From contig CAIPQU010000045.1 of the NCBI GenBank assembly GCA_903867305.1, forward strand, positions 1 to 64,000: 64,000 nucleotides of DNA. Direction: 5' to 3'. The stretch is from an uncultured beta proteobacterium. Its GTDB lineage: Bacteria > Pseudomonadota > Gammaproteobacteria > Burkholderiales > Burkholderiaceae. Under the pieces are notes generated by a model. The model was given only the letters and a program-made list of their open reading frames with translations, did no database searches and was not told where the DNA came from. The translations under genes and the position numbers were made by a program. Every line of letters begins with the position of its first letter. The stretch's first letter is position 1. This document shows, piece after piece, positions 18,621 through 29,743 of this stretch.

Positions 18621-19601
18621 ATGAGCATCAGAAATACCTTGGTATCTTTTGTACTTCTTTTACTTGGAGTAATGCTCTCAGTCAGTTCACAAGCTCAAAT
18701 CTATCCCAATAAACCAATTCATCTTATTGTTGGCTTTGCGCCAGGTGGCGGAACAGATATCGTCGCTCGAGCAATTGGCCCTAAGATAGGTGAAATTCTA
18801 GGACAGCCCGTGATTATAGAAAATCGTAGTGGGGCTGCTGGAACTATTGCTGCTGACTATGTTGCGAAATCGAATCCAGATGGTTATACGCTTCTCATGG
18901 GCCACTCTAATTCGAATGCTATCGCGCCTTTTGTTTTAGCAAAGGTTCCCTATAATGCTGCAACGGACTTTTCACCGATCACCTACTTAGGTTATGTCCC
19001 CAATGTTTTAGCGATCAATCCCATGACACCTGCCAATAACGTCAATGAGCTTGTCGCCCTAGCAAAAGCCAAACCAGGCCAGTTTACCTATGGTTCATCT
19101 GGTATTGGAAGCACTCAGCACCTAGCGGGTGCGTTATTTGGAAAAATTGCAGGAATTGAAATTAATCATGTCCCCTATAAAGGGAGTGGGCAAGCAATTA
19201 TTGATTTGTTGGCCGGTCAAATCACAATGAATTTTGATACTTTGCCTCCACTACTTGAACAAATCAAAGGTGGCAAGTTACGCGCCCTAGCAGTATCAAC
19301 CCCAAAACGCCTTCCTCAATTACAAAACGTACCGACATTTCTAGAAGTGGGAATCCCTGGATTTGATGTCACCAATTGGTACTCAATTATGGGACCAAAA
19401 GGAATGCCCCCTGAGATGGTAGCCCGCATTGATAAGGCAGTAAAAGCGGCGATGACGGATACGAATATTAAAGGTACGCTAGATAGTCAAGGACTTCAAA
19501 GTAGTGGACCGACGTCACCAGAAGCGTTTGGTGTATTTATAAAATCAGAATTAGATAAGTACTCAAAGCTTGTGAAAGAACTTAATATCAAAGCGGAGTA
19601 A
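18621..19601 (+). CDS. Bug/TctC-family receptor (3)
   Basis: This is a periplasmic Bug receptor (326 aa) with a signal peptide (ending SSQAQ), YPNKPIHLIVGFAPGGGTD, NRSGAAGTIAADYVAKSNPDGYT and HVPYKGSGQAIIDLLAG. A GGAG ribosome site precedes the ATG. It lies 33 bp after the FAD/Fe-S dehydrogenase gene and probably shares its transcript, which suggests a hydroxy- or oxo-carboxylate ligand. That ligand assignment is inference. No TctAB partner is in the window. Confidence 0.92.
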   Translation: MSIRNTLVSFVLLLLGVMLSVSSQAQIYPNKPIHLIVGFAPGGGTDIVARAIGPKIGEILGQPVIIENRSGAAGTIAADYVAKSNPDGYTLLMGHSNSNAIAPFVLAKVPYNAATDFSPITYLGYVPNVLAINPMTPANNVNELVALAKAKPGQFTYGSSGIGSTQHLAGALFGKIAGIEINHVPYKGSGQAIIDLLAGQITMNFDTLPPLLEQIKGGKLRALAVSTPKRLPQLQNVPTFLEVGIPGFDVTNWYSIMGPKGMPPEMVARIDKAVKAAMTDTNIKGTLDSQGLQSSGPTSPEAFGVFIKSELDKYSKLVKELNIKAE

Positions 19602-19616
19602 AGCTTTCGGTAAAAA

Positions 19617-19901
19617 TTACCAAATAGATTTTTTGACTTTTTGGAAGTCAGTGAAAAAACTTTCAACGTTTTTTTGTTTAACGACTAATTCTTTTTTCTG
19701 AGCCTCAGCCTCAGCGTGCTTTTGTAAGTCAGATTTCAGGGCTGCTTGTAAGGGCGTTGAAGGTGGCGGAGCATCAGCTTCACGAGCCTTTTGCTGAATC
19801 GCAGCAAGTGCTTTTGAACAATCTGCACATGTCGATAAACCTCGCTCTTTTCGCTCCGCGTTAAGTGGTTGTAAACAATTTCTACAAACTTTAGCTTGCA
19901 T
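19617..19901 (-). CDS. Small zinc-ribbon-like protein, function unknown
   Basis: This 94-aa protein has two CxxC knuckles at the N-terminus (CRNC at 6-9 and CADC at 25-28), a treble-clef or zinc-ribbon spacing of about 16 residues. A charged Ala/Lys/Glu-rich helix, probably coiled coil, makes up the rest. It has no signal peptide and is probably cytoplasmic. It is convergent with the Bug gene and stands as a single gene. I do not recognise a named family; zinc binding is inferred from the cysteine pattern. Confidence 0.65.
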   Translation of the reverse strand: MQAKVCRNCLQPLNAERKERGLSTCADCSKALAAIQQKAREADAPPPSTPLQAALKSDLQKHAEAEAQKKELVVKQKNVESFFTDFQKVKKSIW

Positions 19902-20224
19902 AAACCTTTGTCACCTAATTATTTAATAATACTTGTCTTTAACTGAACGAACTACCATGTAAGGGTCATAATAATGACACGCTATAACTCTTATGTAACA
20001 AATATTATACTTCATCCACAAAATTTACAAGGGGGATGCCCCCTTCCTGATATAAAGTGTTTGTTTTCAGCCACTTCTTAAGGAAATCTCACTCAATTGG
20101 TTGATATTAATCCCTTATTTAATTATTAAAATTAAAACTTTTATAAATAAGAAACTAAATGTTCTAGTGATTGATGTTTTTCAGAAACATGTTTTAATAA
20201 TATATATTAATTTGGAGACAGCAG
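19902..20224. other. 323-bp intergenic region
   Basis: This AT-rich spacer lies between two divergent genes. It contains a perfect short stem-loop at 20029-20045 (AAGGGGG-ATG-CCCCCTT) without a T-tract and an AAACATGTTT palindrome near 20187. The GGAGA ribosome site of the hydrolase lies at its end. The track ORF 20101-20295 in this region is low-complexity AT-rich sequence overlapping the hydrolase start and does not look coding. I see no RNA gene. Confidence 0.5.
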
Positions 20225-21424
20225 ATGAAAAAAATATTTTTCACATTATTATTCACTATTTTTTCCGCTCAGCTATGCTTTGGCGAAATTCCTGAAAGAA
20301 ACCTAGAGGAGCTTAAGGCTGAATCGCAATTCCGCGCTGATCGTGGAGCATATCCTATGGGTGGCATCTCCTCTGGAGATGCGAAAGAGGCCTTAGCTCT
20401 TATTAAAAATCGTGATCGCGATGAGTGGGCAAAGGGCTGGGGGGCAGTTGCACAGAAATATCTTGATGAAGGTAAAAAAGCATCTAATCCAAAGGATGCG
20501 GGTATTGCTTTTAGAAAAGCTTGGCGGCTATTTTATATGGCCCAATGGCCAGTACCGAACTCAAAAGGTAAACAAGATGCCTATGATCAAGCCATCGAGG
20601 CCTACTCCTCTTATGCCAAAACGCTTACGCCACAACTTCAAGTTGTCAAAATTCCTTTTGGAAACAAATCGATTACAGCTTATGTCAGAATGCCGGCTAA
20701 TGTGCAAGGTAAGGTTCCCATGATTTTAGCAATCAGTGGGCTCGACAGCAGAAAAGAAACTGTCGCGGAGGGTTATGGGCCAATTTTGGAACATGGTATT
20801 GGTTTCATCGCTGTTGATGGCCCAGGTACTGGACAAGCCCCTGTCAAAGTGAGTACCACCGCTGATAAAATGTTTAGCGCAGTTTTAGACTATATCTACA
20901 AAATGCCTAACGTGGATACTTCGAGGATTGTGGTTTCAGGAGTGAGTTTTGGTGGGTATTGGGCGGCAAAATTAGCCTTCACCGAAAAAGACCGTATTAT
21001 CGGCTCCGTAGCCCAATCACCTCCCATTCATGAGTTCTTCTCACCAGAATTTTTAGTGAATAATACGATGGGTAATCGAGAATACCTGTTCGATCTTGCC
21101 CCAGCATTTATTAATGTTTTTGAAGGGGCTAATAATGTCGATGATCTTGCACGTATCATGCCACCAATGTCATTAAAAACCATGGGCTTACTTGATAAGC
21201 CCTCTGCGCCAATGCTGATCGTTGGTGGCACAAAAGATACACAAGTGCCCATTTCTGATCTTGAACTTCTAGCGCGCTCCGGATCAGCTCCTAATTACTC
21301 TTGGATTAACCCAGTCGGTGGGCACTTGGGTCGTGAAATCAAGGGTTGGACTGATCCCGTGATACTCAATAAAATCATTATTCCTTGGGAAGTGAATCTG
21401 ATTAAAAATCACCAACCAAAGTAA
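20225..21424 (+). CDS. Exported alpha/beta hydrolase, FrsA/dienelactone-hydrolase-like
   Basis: This 399-aa protein has a clear signal peptide (residues 1-20, ending CFGE) and an alpha/beta-hydrolase domain in the C-terminal half. The nucleophile elbow is GVSFGG, an acid segment sits around VGGTKDTQVP, and the catalytic His lies in VGGHLG. The N-terminal part is helical, as in FrsA/DUF1100-type esterases. The ATG is preceded by a GGAGA ribosome site at good spacing. It is convergent with serS, leaving 3 bp between the stops. It is a periplasmic or secreted esterase or peptidase of unknown substrate. Confidence 0.8.
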   Translation: MKKIFFTLLFTIFSAQLCFGEIPERNLEELKAESQFRADRGAYPMGGISSGDAKEALALIKNRDRDEWAKGWGAVAQKYLDEGKKASNPKDAGIAFRKAWRLFYMAQWPVPNSKGKQDAYDQAIEAYSSYAKTLTPQLQVVKIPFGNKSITAYVRMPANVQGKVPMILAISGLDSRKETVAEGYGPILEHGIGFIAVDGPGTGQAPVKVSTTADKMFSAVLDYIYKMPNVDTSRIVVSGVSFGGYWAAKLAFTEKDRIIGSVAQSPPIHEFFSPEFLVNNTMGNREYLFDLAPAFINVFEGANNVDDLARIMPPMSLKTMGLLDKPSAPMLIVGGTKDTQVPISDLELLARSGSAPNYSWINPVGGHLGREIKGWTDPVILNKIIIPWEVNLIKNHQPK

Positions 21425-21427
21425 ATT

Positions 21428-22750
21428 TTACTGAGTTATTGGGAGCAGTTTTTCAAGGCCTGCCATATACCTTTGCAGAGGTTCAGGAATTTTGATGCTG
21501 CCATCGGCTTGCTGATTATTTTCAATCAATGCAACTAAACAACGGCCCACAGCAAGTCCGGAGCCATTTAAAGTATGGATTAACTCTGGCTTATTCTGCC
21601 CATCCTTCATCCTAGCCTGCATTCTACGGGCCTGAAAATCCCACATCGTGGAACATGAACTAATCTCACGATAGGTGTTTTGCGATGGAATCCAAGCTTC
21701 TAAGTCATATGTTTTCGCACTACCAAATCCCATATCACCAGTACATAACAATACTTTGCGATAAGGTATCCCCAGCCCCTCAAGGATCGCTTGTGCGTGA
21801 AGCGTTAATTGCTCAAGAGCCTCTAAAGATTGATCAGGCTTGATAAATTGCACCAACTCAACTTTTTCAAATTGATGTTGACGAATCATCCCTCGAACAT
21901 CACGACCATAAGCTCCAGCCTCAGACCGAAAACACGGTGTATGTGAAACATACTTGATCGGTAACTCTTGTGAATTAAAAATAACATCTCGAGCCAAATT
22001 TGTCACGGGCACTTCAGCGGTAGGAATTAAATAAAAATTCTCTGTTGCTGCAGCATCTTGTTCAACAACTCCTTCTTCAGCTATTTTTCGAGGAACTTTA
22101 AATAAATCTTCCTCGAATTTAGGTAATTGTCCTGTACCACGCATACTCGCAGCATTCACCATAAAAGGCACATTGATCTCTTGGTACATGTGTTTTTCAG
22201 TATGCAAATCCAACATGTATTGGGCTAAAGCACGATGCAATTTCGCTAACGCACCTTTCAAAACGACAAATCGAGATCCTGTAATTTTGGCAGCAGATTC
22301 AAAATCTAAACCATGTAAAACACCTAAATCAACGTGATCTTTAATCGTAAAGTCAAACTGTGGCAAAGATCCCCATTTGAGGATCTCGACATTACCAGTT
22401 TCATCTAGGCCAAACGGTACAGAATCATGAGGTAAATTCGGAATACCCATCATGAAGTCAGATATCTCTTTTTGTAAATTTTCTAGTTGGACGGTTGCTA
22501 ACGAAAGGGATTGATTACACTCTAAAGACTGAGACATTTCCGCAGACGCATCTTCGCCTTTGGATTTTTTGATACCAATTTGCTTAGCTAGTTGATTGCG
22601 CTGAGCCTGCAGTTCCTCAGCACTAGCTTGTAATGTTTTACGCTGAGTTTCTAACTTGGTATACAACTCAACGTCTAAATGAAATCGACGAGTAGCTAAT
22701 TTTTGTGCAACCAAGTTGACATCTTTGCGGAGTAATTGAGGATCAATCAT
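21428..22750 (-). CDS. serS: Seryl-tRNA synthetase
   Basis: This class II aminoacyl-tRNA synthetase charges tRNA-Ser. It has 440 aa. The N-terminal long antiparallel coiled-coil arm (about residues 30-105) binds the tRNA. The catalytic core includes [12 protein letters not shown], motif 2 around [25 protein letters not shown], and motif 3 [10 protein letters not shown]. Length and architecture are normal for bacteria. It is the last gene of ftsK-lolA-serS on the minus strand. The rarA gene commonly found between lolA and serS in proteobacteria is absent here. Confidence 0.97.
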   Translation of the reverse strand: MIDPQLLRKDVNLVAQKLATRRFHLDVELYTKLETQRKTLQASAEELQAQRNQLAKQIGIKKSKGEDASAEMSQSLECNQSLSLATVQLENLQKEISDFMMGIPNLPHDSVPFGLDETGNVEILKWGSLPQFDFTIKDHVDLGVLHGLDFESAAKITGSRFVVLKGALAKLHRALAQYMLDLHTEKHMYQEINVPFMVNAASMRGTGQLPKFEEDLFKVPRKIAEEGVVEQDAAATENFYLIPTAEVPVTNLARDVIFNSQELPIKYVSHTPCFRSEAGAYGRDVRGMIRQHQFEKVELVQFIKPDQSLEALEQLTLHAQAILEGLGIPYRKVLLCTGDMGFGSAKTYDLEAWIPSQNTYREISSCSTMWDFQARRMQARMKDGQNKPELIHTLNGSGLAVGRCLVALIENNQQADGSIKIPEPLQRYMAGLEKLLPITQ

Positions 22751-22777
22751 AGTTCAATCATTCAGTAGAAAAAACAA

Positions 22778-23434
22778 TTAGGGAAGTTTGACAACATCGG
22801 TTCCTGGAGGCGGTTTAAAAACAAACTCCGACGCAGATATCGTCAGATTTGTTCTTAAATGACTCAAGGTTAACAAAACAACATTACCAAAATTATCTCT
22901 CAATTCCATAGCGTAAGGCAGATTATTCATCATGCCTACCCCAATCTTACGGTAAGGGATATCGTCCCCCCCAGACTTGTTCAGCTTGGGAGTTAACTCT
23001 AACCAAGTTAACTCACCTTTCTTCCCAGCCGGGGTAATATCAAAGAATTGTTCAATAGCGGTATCGCCAAATAATATCGCAGCAGGAGTAGATGCAAGGG
23101 CTTGCGTAGCTTTTCGATAAGTCACTTGATTGAGGTCTTTATCCCACATCGCGATTTGCTTACCATCGCCAACCAGCTTTTGTTGATAGGGTTTAGAGAC
23201 CTCCCAAACAAATTTACCCGGTCGGAGAAACATAAAATGCCCAGATAATTCTTTTAATACTTTCGGTTGACCATCACTACCAATCGAAACCTGTTGTTGG
23301 ACAAAGTCACCTGCAGAACTTTTTGCGGATGCTGAGAATATTTTTAATTGCTCAACCGCATCGGCGGCCCAAATCGTCGCCCCATAGAATACCAAGAACG
23401 ATAAGATGAACCATTGACAGACCTTTTTCATCAT
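22778..23434 (-). CDS. lolA: Outer-membrane lipoprotein carrier protein LolA
   Basis: This periplasmic chaperone accepts lipoproteins from LolCDE and carries them to the outer-membrane receptor. It has 218 aa with a signal peptide (residues 1-23, ending WAAD). The LolA fold is recognisable from GHFMFLRPGKFVWEVSKPYQQKLVGDGKQ, the MWDKDLNQVTYR segment and the C-terminal FKPPPGTDVV. It is located 15 bp after ftsK and 28 bp before serS, in the conserved proteobacterial order. Confidence 0.93.
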   Translation of the reverse strand: MMKKVCQWFILSFLVFYGATIWAADAVEQLKIFSASAKSSAGDFVQQQVSIGSDGQPKVLKELSGHFMFLRPGKFVWEVSKPYQQKLVGDGKQIAMWDKDLNQVTYRKATQALASTPAAILFGDTAIEQFFDITPAGKKGELTWLELTPKLNKSGGDDIPYRKIGVGMMNNLPYAMELRDNFGNVVLLTLSHLRTNLTISASEFVFKPPPGTDVVKLP

Positions 23435-23448
23435 TCAACCTATTTTAA

Positions 23449-25797
23449 TTAGCGTGAAATGGTGTTCGGAGCAAGAATCTCTCGACTACCCGAACCAGAC
23501 ATTTTAGAAACAAGGCCTGCTTTTTCCATATCCTCTAATAAACGCGCTGCACGGTTATACCCAATCCGTAAATGTCGCTGTACTAAAGAAATCGATGCGC
23601 GCTTATTTTCAAGGACAATCGCCACCGCCTGATCATATAAAGGATCAGACTCCCCTCCACTTTCTTCACCTAATCCACCGTCAGCATTATCTGCAGGGTT
23701 ATCGAGGATCTCATCAATATAGTTAGGCGAATTTCGCTCTTTTAACCAATTCACTACACGTTGAACTTCATCGTCAGAAACAAAGGCGCCGTGCGCCCGA
23801 ATAGGCTGACCTGTTCCTGGAGGCATATAAAGCATATCGCCCATCCCCAACAATGTCTCTGCACCCTGCTGATCTAAAATTGTTCTACTATCAATCCGGC
23901 TACTGACCTGAAAGGATAAACGGGAAGGAATATTTGCTTTAATAAGTCCAGTAATCACATCAACACTCGGTCTTTGTGTGGCTAAGATCAAATGAATTCC
24001 TGCAGCACGAGCTTTTTGAGCGATCCGAGCAATTAACTCTTCTAATTTTTTACCCACCACCATCATTAAGTCAGCTAACTCATCAATCACAATGACAATC
24101 GTTGGTGCCTTATAAAGCGGCTCGGGATCATCAGGCGTGAGGCTGAATGGATTAAATAAATGTGATCCTGCCTCTTCCGCTTCGGCAATTTTTTTATTAA
24201 AGCCTGCTAAATTCCTAACCCCAAATTTACTCATTAACTTGTAACGCCGATCCATCTCTTTAACAGCCCATTGCAAAGCGTTCGATGCTTGACGCATATC
24301 AGTGACAACGGGCGTGAGTAAATGCGGAATGTCTTCATACATCGCCATCTCCAGCATTTTTGGATCAATCAAAATCAAACGAACTTCGTCAGGCTTTGTT
24401 TTAAATAATAAGGATAAGATCATGGCATTAATCCCCACCGATTTACCCGATCCAGTAGTCCCCGCCACTAACATATGAGGCATTTTGGCCAAATCAGCCA
24501 CCATTGGTTGTCCAGAGATATCTTTACCTAAAGCTAAAGTAAGTAGCGACTGGCTAGAGTTATAGACTTGGGAACTCAAAATCTCGGACAAACTAATCAT
24601 CTGACGTTTCGGATTAGGGACCTCTAATCCCATATACGTTTTGCCGGGAATGGTTTCAACGACTCGTAAGGCTTGTGTACCCAAGGCACGATTAAGATCT
24701 TTACTAAGATTGACAATTTGGCTTCCCTTTACTCCAAGAGCAGGTTCAATCTCATAGCGGGTAATAACAGGTCCAGGATAAGCAGCAATAACTTTGACTT
24801 CAACACCAAAATCTTTTAATTTGCGCTCAATCAGGCGGGAAGTAAACTCTAGGGTGTCCGCAGAAATATTTTCTATAACTACTGGTGCATCATCTAATAA
24901 AGAAAGTGGTGGCAACTCAGAATCAGGGATTTCTTCAAATAAAATCTGCTGTTTTTCACGCTCAACCCGCTCACTTTTTTGAATCACTGGTTCTTGACGA
25001 ACGATTTGTATAGGCTCTTCAACCTCAAATTTTTCTAACTCACCTTCCACAAGCTCTTCACGTTCTTCAGCCGCTGCTTCACCAATCTTACGGTCTTCTG
25101 CGGAAGACTGTTTGTTTCTTAACAACATAAAAGCAAGCTCTAGACTGCGCCCTACTTTTTCAGATAATCCAATCCATGAAAAATGGAGAAATAAGGACAA
25201 TCCTGAGAAAAAGATAAATAGTAAAAATAAGGTTGAACCTGTAAATCCGAGTAAATGTTGTAAAGGGTCGCCGATGGCTTCACCCAATACTCCACCTGGA
25301 AAATTAGGCATTGGTAACTTTAAGGAATACATACGAATCGACTCAAGGGCCACACTTGAAGACAATGTCATTAAAAAACCCAGCCAACGAACCATCCATG
25401 AATCTCGAAGTTGATATAGAGGCTCATCTTCTTGAGGAAGTTGTACATAGACGATTTTTTGCCAACCAGCAAAAACGCGACGAGCAAAGACCACGACCCA
25501 CCAATAAGCAGAAATCCCAAAAATAAATAACATTAAATCGGAAAGATAAGCTCCCGCTCTTCCTCCAAGATTTTTAATCGGGCCGCCAGTATTATTTGAC
25601 CAGGCTGGATCGGTTTGATGGTACGTTACTAAAATTAAAAATAGACCACAACATGCCGCGAGGGAGAGCAACCACCTGATTTCAGTGACTAATTTCTGAA
25701 AACGCTCGGCATTTTCGGAAGGTGGGTTTATCTCAGCATCCGAGCCATAGGATGCTTTAGCGCGTAATGATCTTGGTTGAACAGTGTTTCGCCCCAT
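23449..25797 (-). CDS. ftsK: DNA translocase FtsK
   Basis: This septum-located DNA pump helps resolve chromosome dimers and clears DNA from the division site. It has 782 aa, with four N-terminal membrane segments (about 40-210), a short acidic linker rather than the long proline/glutamine linker of E. coli, and the RecA-like motor. Walker A is [10 protein letters not shown], Walker B lies near [11 protein letters not shown], and [17 protein letters not shown] follows. The C-terminal gamma winged-helix domain (residues about 715-775) reads the KOPS polarity sequences. It is the first gene of the ftsK-lolA-serS cluster, divergent from trxB. Confidence 0.96.
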   Translation of the reverse strand: MGRNTVQPRSLRAKASYGSDAEINPPSENAERFQKLVTEIRWLLSLAACCGLFLILVTYHQTDPAWSNNTGGPIKNLGGRAGAYLSDLMLFIFGISAYWWVVVFARRVFAGWQKIVYVQLPQEDEPLYQLRDSWMVRWLGFLMTLSSSVALESIRMYSLKLPMPNFPGGVLGEAIGDPLQHLLGFTGSTLFLLFIFFSGLSLFLHFSWIGLSEKVGRSLELAFMLLRNKQSSAEDRKIGEAAAEEREELVEGELEKFEVEEPIQIVRQEPVIQKSERVEREKQQILFEEIPDSELPPLSLLDDAPVVIENISADTLEFTSRLIERKLKDFGVEVKVIAAYPGPVITRYEIEPALGVKGSQIVNLSKDLNRALGTQALRVVETIPGKTYMGLEVPNPKRQMISLSEILSSQVYNSSQSLLTLALGKDISGQPMVADLAKMPHMLVAGTTGSGKSVGINAMILSLLFKTKPDEVRLILIDPKMLEMAMYEDIPHLLTPVVTDMRQASNALQWAVKEMDRRYKLMSKFGVRNLAGFNKKIAEAEEAGSHLFNPFSLTPDDPEPLYKAPTIVIVIDELADLMMVVGKKLEELIARIAQKARAAGIHLILATQRPSVDVITGLIKANIPSRLSFQVSSRIDSRTILDQQGAETLLGMGDMLYMPPGTGQPIRAHGAFVSDDEVQRVVNWLKERNSPNYIDEILDNPADNADGGLGEESGGESDPLYDQAVAIVLENKRASISLVQRHLRIGYNRAARLLEDMEKAGLVSKMSGSGSREILAPNTISR

Positions 25798-25881
25798 ATA
25801 GTCCCTATTGTAAACCTCGTCATCAAAATGATGGGATTTTTAGAAGATCTGCTCTGTAGAACTTGAATCTCATTTAATACT

Positions 25882-25887
25882 TATAAT
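25882..25887 (+). promoter_or_regulatory. Possible trxB -10 element close to the start codon
   Basis: A perfect TATAAT lies 5 bp upstream of the trxB ATG, with no convincing -35 at 16-18 bp. If used, transcription would begin at or near the ATG and give an almost leaderless mRNA. The AAGG overlapping this stretch could alternatively be a poorly spaced ribosome site on a longer transcript. Confidence 0.3.
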
Positions 25888-25889
25888 AA

Positions 25890-26849
<960 letters not shown>

Positions 26850-26867
26850 TCCCAGGTCACCAATAGT

Positions 26868-26898
26868 AAAAAAGCCAAGCTTGATGCTTGGCTTTTTT
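26868..26898. terminator. Bidirectional rho-independent terminator between trxB and hppA
   Basis: A 7-bp GC-rich stem (GCCAAGC and GCTTGGC) with a 5-nt loop is preceded by six A and followed by six T. It is therefore a textbook intrinsic terminator on both strands. It sits between the convergent trxB and hppA stop codons. Confidence 0.92.
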
Positions 26899-26912
26899 AT
26901 GAGTCTTACAAC

Positions 26913-28967
26913 TTATTTCATGATCGGCAATAAAGGCACAATCAATAAAGCAACGATATTAATAATCTTAATTAATGGATTGACCGCTGGGCCCGCTGTA
27001 TCTTTATAAGGGTCACCAACAGTATCGCCAGTCACAGCAGCTTTATGAGCCTCTGAACCTTTGCCGCCATAATGTCCATCTTCAATATACTTTTTGGCAT
27101 TATCCCAAGCACCACCACCTGTACACATGGAGATTGCGACAAACAAGCCCGTCACAATGGTTCCCATTAGTAAACCACCAAGGGCTTCAGGTCCTAAAAA
27201 TAAGCCTACCAAAATAGGTACCACTACCGGCAATAAGGAAGGTATGATCATTTCTTTAATCGCAGCAGTCGTCAACATATCTACAGCACGACCATATTCT
27301 GGCTTACCAGATCCATCCATAATGCCCGCGATATCTCTAAACTGACGACGCACTTCCTCGACTACTGCTCCAGCACTTCTACCAACAGCCTCCATAGCCA
27401 TCGCGCCAAATAAGTAAGGAATTAATCCGCCAATAAATAAGCCAATAATGACCAGGTGATTGGAGAGATCAAAACTCACTTTTTGACCAGCACCCTCGAG
27501 AGCATTTGTATAGTCAGCAAAGAGTACCAAGGCCGCTAGTCCAGCAGAACCAATCGCATAACCTTTCGTTACGGCTTTCGTCGTATTACCAACGGCATCT
27601 AAAGGATCGGTAATATTTCTGACAGACTCCGGCATCTCAGCCATCTCTGCAATACCACCTGCATTATCGGTAATTGGTCCATAAGCATCTAAAGCAACCA
27701 CAATTCCTGCCATGGACAACATCGATGTAGCTGCAATCGCAATACCGTAAATATCTGCTAATGCAAAAGAAGCATAAATCGCTGCACAAACAAATAAAAC
27801 TGGCCATGCTGTAGATTTCATGGAAATACCTAAACCAGCAATAATGTTAGTACCGTGACCTTTGGTGGAAGCCTCTGCAACATGTTGCACTGGAGCATAG
27901 TTCGTGCCAGTGTAATATTCTGTAATCCAAACCAATGCGGCTGTTAAAAGCAGTCCAATAACGGTGCAACCAAATAAACGCATTTGACTACCAGCGCCCA
28001 ATACATCATCAGGAATCAACCAGTTGGTGACAAAATAAAATCCAATCAACGATAAAACACCTGCAATCATTAAGCCTTTATATAAGGCAGGCATGACGTT
28101 TTTCATTCCTGGAGTGGCTTTAACAAAGCTACATCCAATAATCGATGCCAAGATCGATAAACCACCTAGAACTAGAGGATACGTAACAGCAATAGCCCCA
28201 GCTGAACTAATTTTGAGAGCCCCTAAAACCATCGTTGCAATTAGGGTCACGGCATAGGTTTCAAATAAGTCGGCAGCCATACCAGCACAATCACCAACGT
28301 TGTCACCAACGTTATCCGCAATCACTGCAGGGTTCCGTGGATCATCCTCCGGAATTCCTGCTTCAACCTTACCAACTAAGTCAGCACCAACGTCAGCACC
28401 TTTCGTGAAAATACCACCGCCTAAACGTGCAAAAATCGAAATTAAGGATGATCCAAAAGCTAATCCAACCAGTGGATGCAAAATTGCAGAAAGCTCTTTA
28501 CCTGAACCTTGTGAGCTGAGGAACATGTAAAAACCACCGACGCCTAAGATCCCTAATCCAACGACCAGCATACCTGTAATCGCGCCACCCTTAAAGGCAA
28601 CATTCAGTGCTTCATTCATACCAATAGTTGCTGCTTGTGCAGTTCGAACATTGGCTTTCACCGAAACATTCATCCCAATAAAACCACAGGCACCTGAAAG
28701 TACTGCACCAATCACAAACCCTAAGGCCGTGGTGATGTCTAAAAAGACTCCCATCAATATCGCCAAAATAACGCCAACGATCGCAATCGTCGTATATTGT
28801 CTTGATAAATAAGCAGATGCTCCTTGTTGAATCGCCGCTGCAATCTCCTGCATTCTGGCATTTCCGGCATCTTGAGAAAGAATCCAACTTCTGGTTACCA
28901 AACCATAAACTACCGCAATAATCCCGCAGATCATTGCGAAATAAATACCCATTTGTACTGATGTCAT
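26913..28967 (-). CDS. hppA: Membrane-bound K+-independent H+-translocating pyrophosphatase
   Basis: This integral-membrane pump couples pyrophosphate hydrolysis to proton export. It has 684 aa and about 16 hydrophobic segments. The signature [20 protein letters not shown] and the [18 protein letters not shown] region are intact. The [10 protein letters not shown] motif carries Lys where K+-dependent enzymes carry Ala, which marks the K+-independent class. Divergent from the soluble pyrophosphatase gene, so both PPi-consuming activities may be regulated from the same 209-bp region. Confidence 0.95.
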   Translation of the reverse strand: MTSVQMGIYFAMICGIIAVVYGLVTRSWILSQDAGNARMQEIAAAIQQGASAYLSRQYTTIAIVGVILAILMGVFLDITTALGFVIGAVLSGACGFIGMNVSVKANVRTAQAATIGMNEALNVAFKGGAITGMLVVGLGILGVGGFYMFLSSQGSGKELSAILHPLVGLAFGSSLISIFARLGGGIFTKGADVGADLVGKVEAGIPEDDPRNPAVIADNVGDNVGDCAGMAADLFETYAVTLIATMVLGALKISSAGAIAVTYPLVLGGLSILASIIGCSFVKATPGMKNVMPALYKGLMIAGVLSLIGFYFVTNWLIPDDVLGAGSQMRLFGCTVIGLLLTAALVWITEYYTGTNYAPVQHVAEASTKGHGTNIIAGLGISMKSTAWPVLFVCAAIYASFALADIYGIAIAATSMLSMAGIVVALDAYGPITDNAGGIAEMAEMPESVRNITDPLDAVGNTTKAVTKGYAIGSAGLAALVLFADYTNALEGAGQKVSFDLSNHLVIIGLFIGGLIPYLFGAMAMEAVGRSAGAVVEEVRRQFRDIAGIMDGSGKPEYGRAVDMLTTAAIKEMIIPSLLPVVVPILVGLFLGPEALGGLLMGTIVTGLFVAISMCTGGGAWDNAKKYIEDGHYGGKGSEAHKAAVTGDTVGDPYKDTAGPAVNPLIKIINIVALLIVPLLPIMK

Positions 28968-29104
28968 TTTTTAGAATCTCCGTTTTTTATACAACCGACC
29001 TATCTTATCGATGAGAATTCAAATTGACAAGAGTTTGTCCTACTCCATAACCCTAATAAGTAATAACCCTTATGTTAAAATTTGAGTACCGAATACAATA
29101 ACTA

Positions 29105-29170
29105 ATGACTTCAACCGATGCATCATTATTTGTTAAAAACCAACTCGATCTTTTACACTGGGATGAATAA
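29105..29170 (+). other. Possible 21-codon ORF just upstream of ppa
   Basis: This is a short ORF encoding a 21-residue peptide that ends DLLHWDE, with its stop 6 bp before the ppa ATG. No Shine-Dalgarno is visible before its ATG. The composition is not obviously random AT-rich sequence, but there is no independent support for translation. Confidence 0.2.
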
Positions 29171-29176
29171 AAAACT

Positions 29177-29716
29177 ATGAGCTTAGATAACGTAACCCCT
29201 GGTAAAAACCTACCCAAACACTTCAATGTAATTATTGAAATCCCGATGAATGCCGATCCGGTGAAATATGAGGTCGATAAAGAATCAGGTGCGATTTTTG
29301 TGGATCGGTTTATGGGTACAGCGATGCACTACCCCTGTAATTATGGATATATCCCAAAAACGATCTCGGATGATGGCGATCCTGTCGATGTTCTCGTCAT
29401 TACCCCTTTTCCTTTAATCCATGGGGTGGTGGTCTCTTGCCGCGCCATTGGAATCCTTCTCATGGAAGATGAAGCTGGTGGAGACGCTAAAGTACTAGCC
29501 GTTCCTGAAGACAAAATTTTATCGATCTACACCCACTGGCAAAAACCTGAGGATATGAACCCTCTGCGCCTCAACCAAATCAAACACTTTTTTGAGCACT
29601 ACAAAGACCTTGAGGCTGGTAAATGGGTCAAAATTAAGGGTTGGGAAGGCCCTGAGTCAGCTCATCAAGAAATCCTGCAAGGTATTGAACGCTATAATCA
29701 AGAGCAGAATTCTTAA
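29177..29716 (+). CDS. ppa: Soluble inorganic pyrophosphatase
   Basis: This cytoplasmic family I pyrophosphatase hydrolyses PPi to two phosphates. It has 179 aa, a normal bacterial length. The metal-binding signature [10 protein letters not shown] is present, along with [13 protein letters not shown] and the C-terminal [16 protein letters not shown] segment. The gene is followed by nadE and glnB on the same strand with short gaps, probably one transcript. PPi from NAD synthesis by NadE would be a substrate. Confidence 0.97.
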   Translation: MSLDNVTPGKNLPKHFNVIIEIPMNADPVKYEVDKESGAIFVDRFMGTAMHYPCNYGYIPKTISDDGDPVDVLVITPFPLIHGVVVSCRAIGILLMEDEAGGDAKVLAVPEDKILSIYTHWQKPEDMNPLRLNQIKHFFEHYKDLEAGKWVKIKGWEGPESAHQEILQGIERYNQEQNS

Positions 29717-29743
29717 AGACACTTGACTCATTGACGGAATACC

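Noticed and set aside
20029-20045. AAGGGGG-ATG-CCCCCTT stem as a terminator
   Set aside because: Three-nt loop and no T-tract on either strand, so not a convincing intrinsic terminator; listed only within the intergenic description.
20101-20295. 64-aa ORF in the gap before the exported esterase
   Set aside because: Very AT-rich Ile/Lys/Asn composition, no ribosome site, and overlap with the well-supported start of the esterase gene in another frame.
24794-25526. Plus-strand ORFs across ftsK
   Set aside because: Antisense shadows of ftsK with lysine/serine-rich translations.
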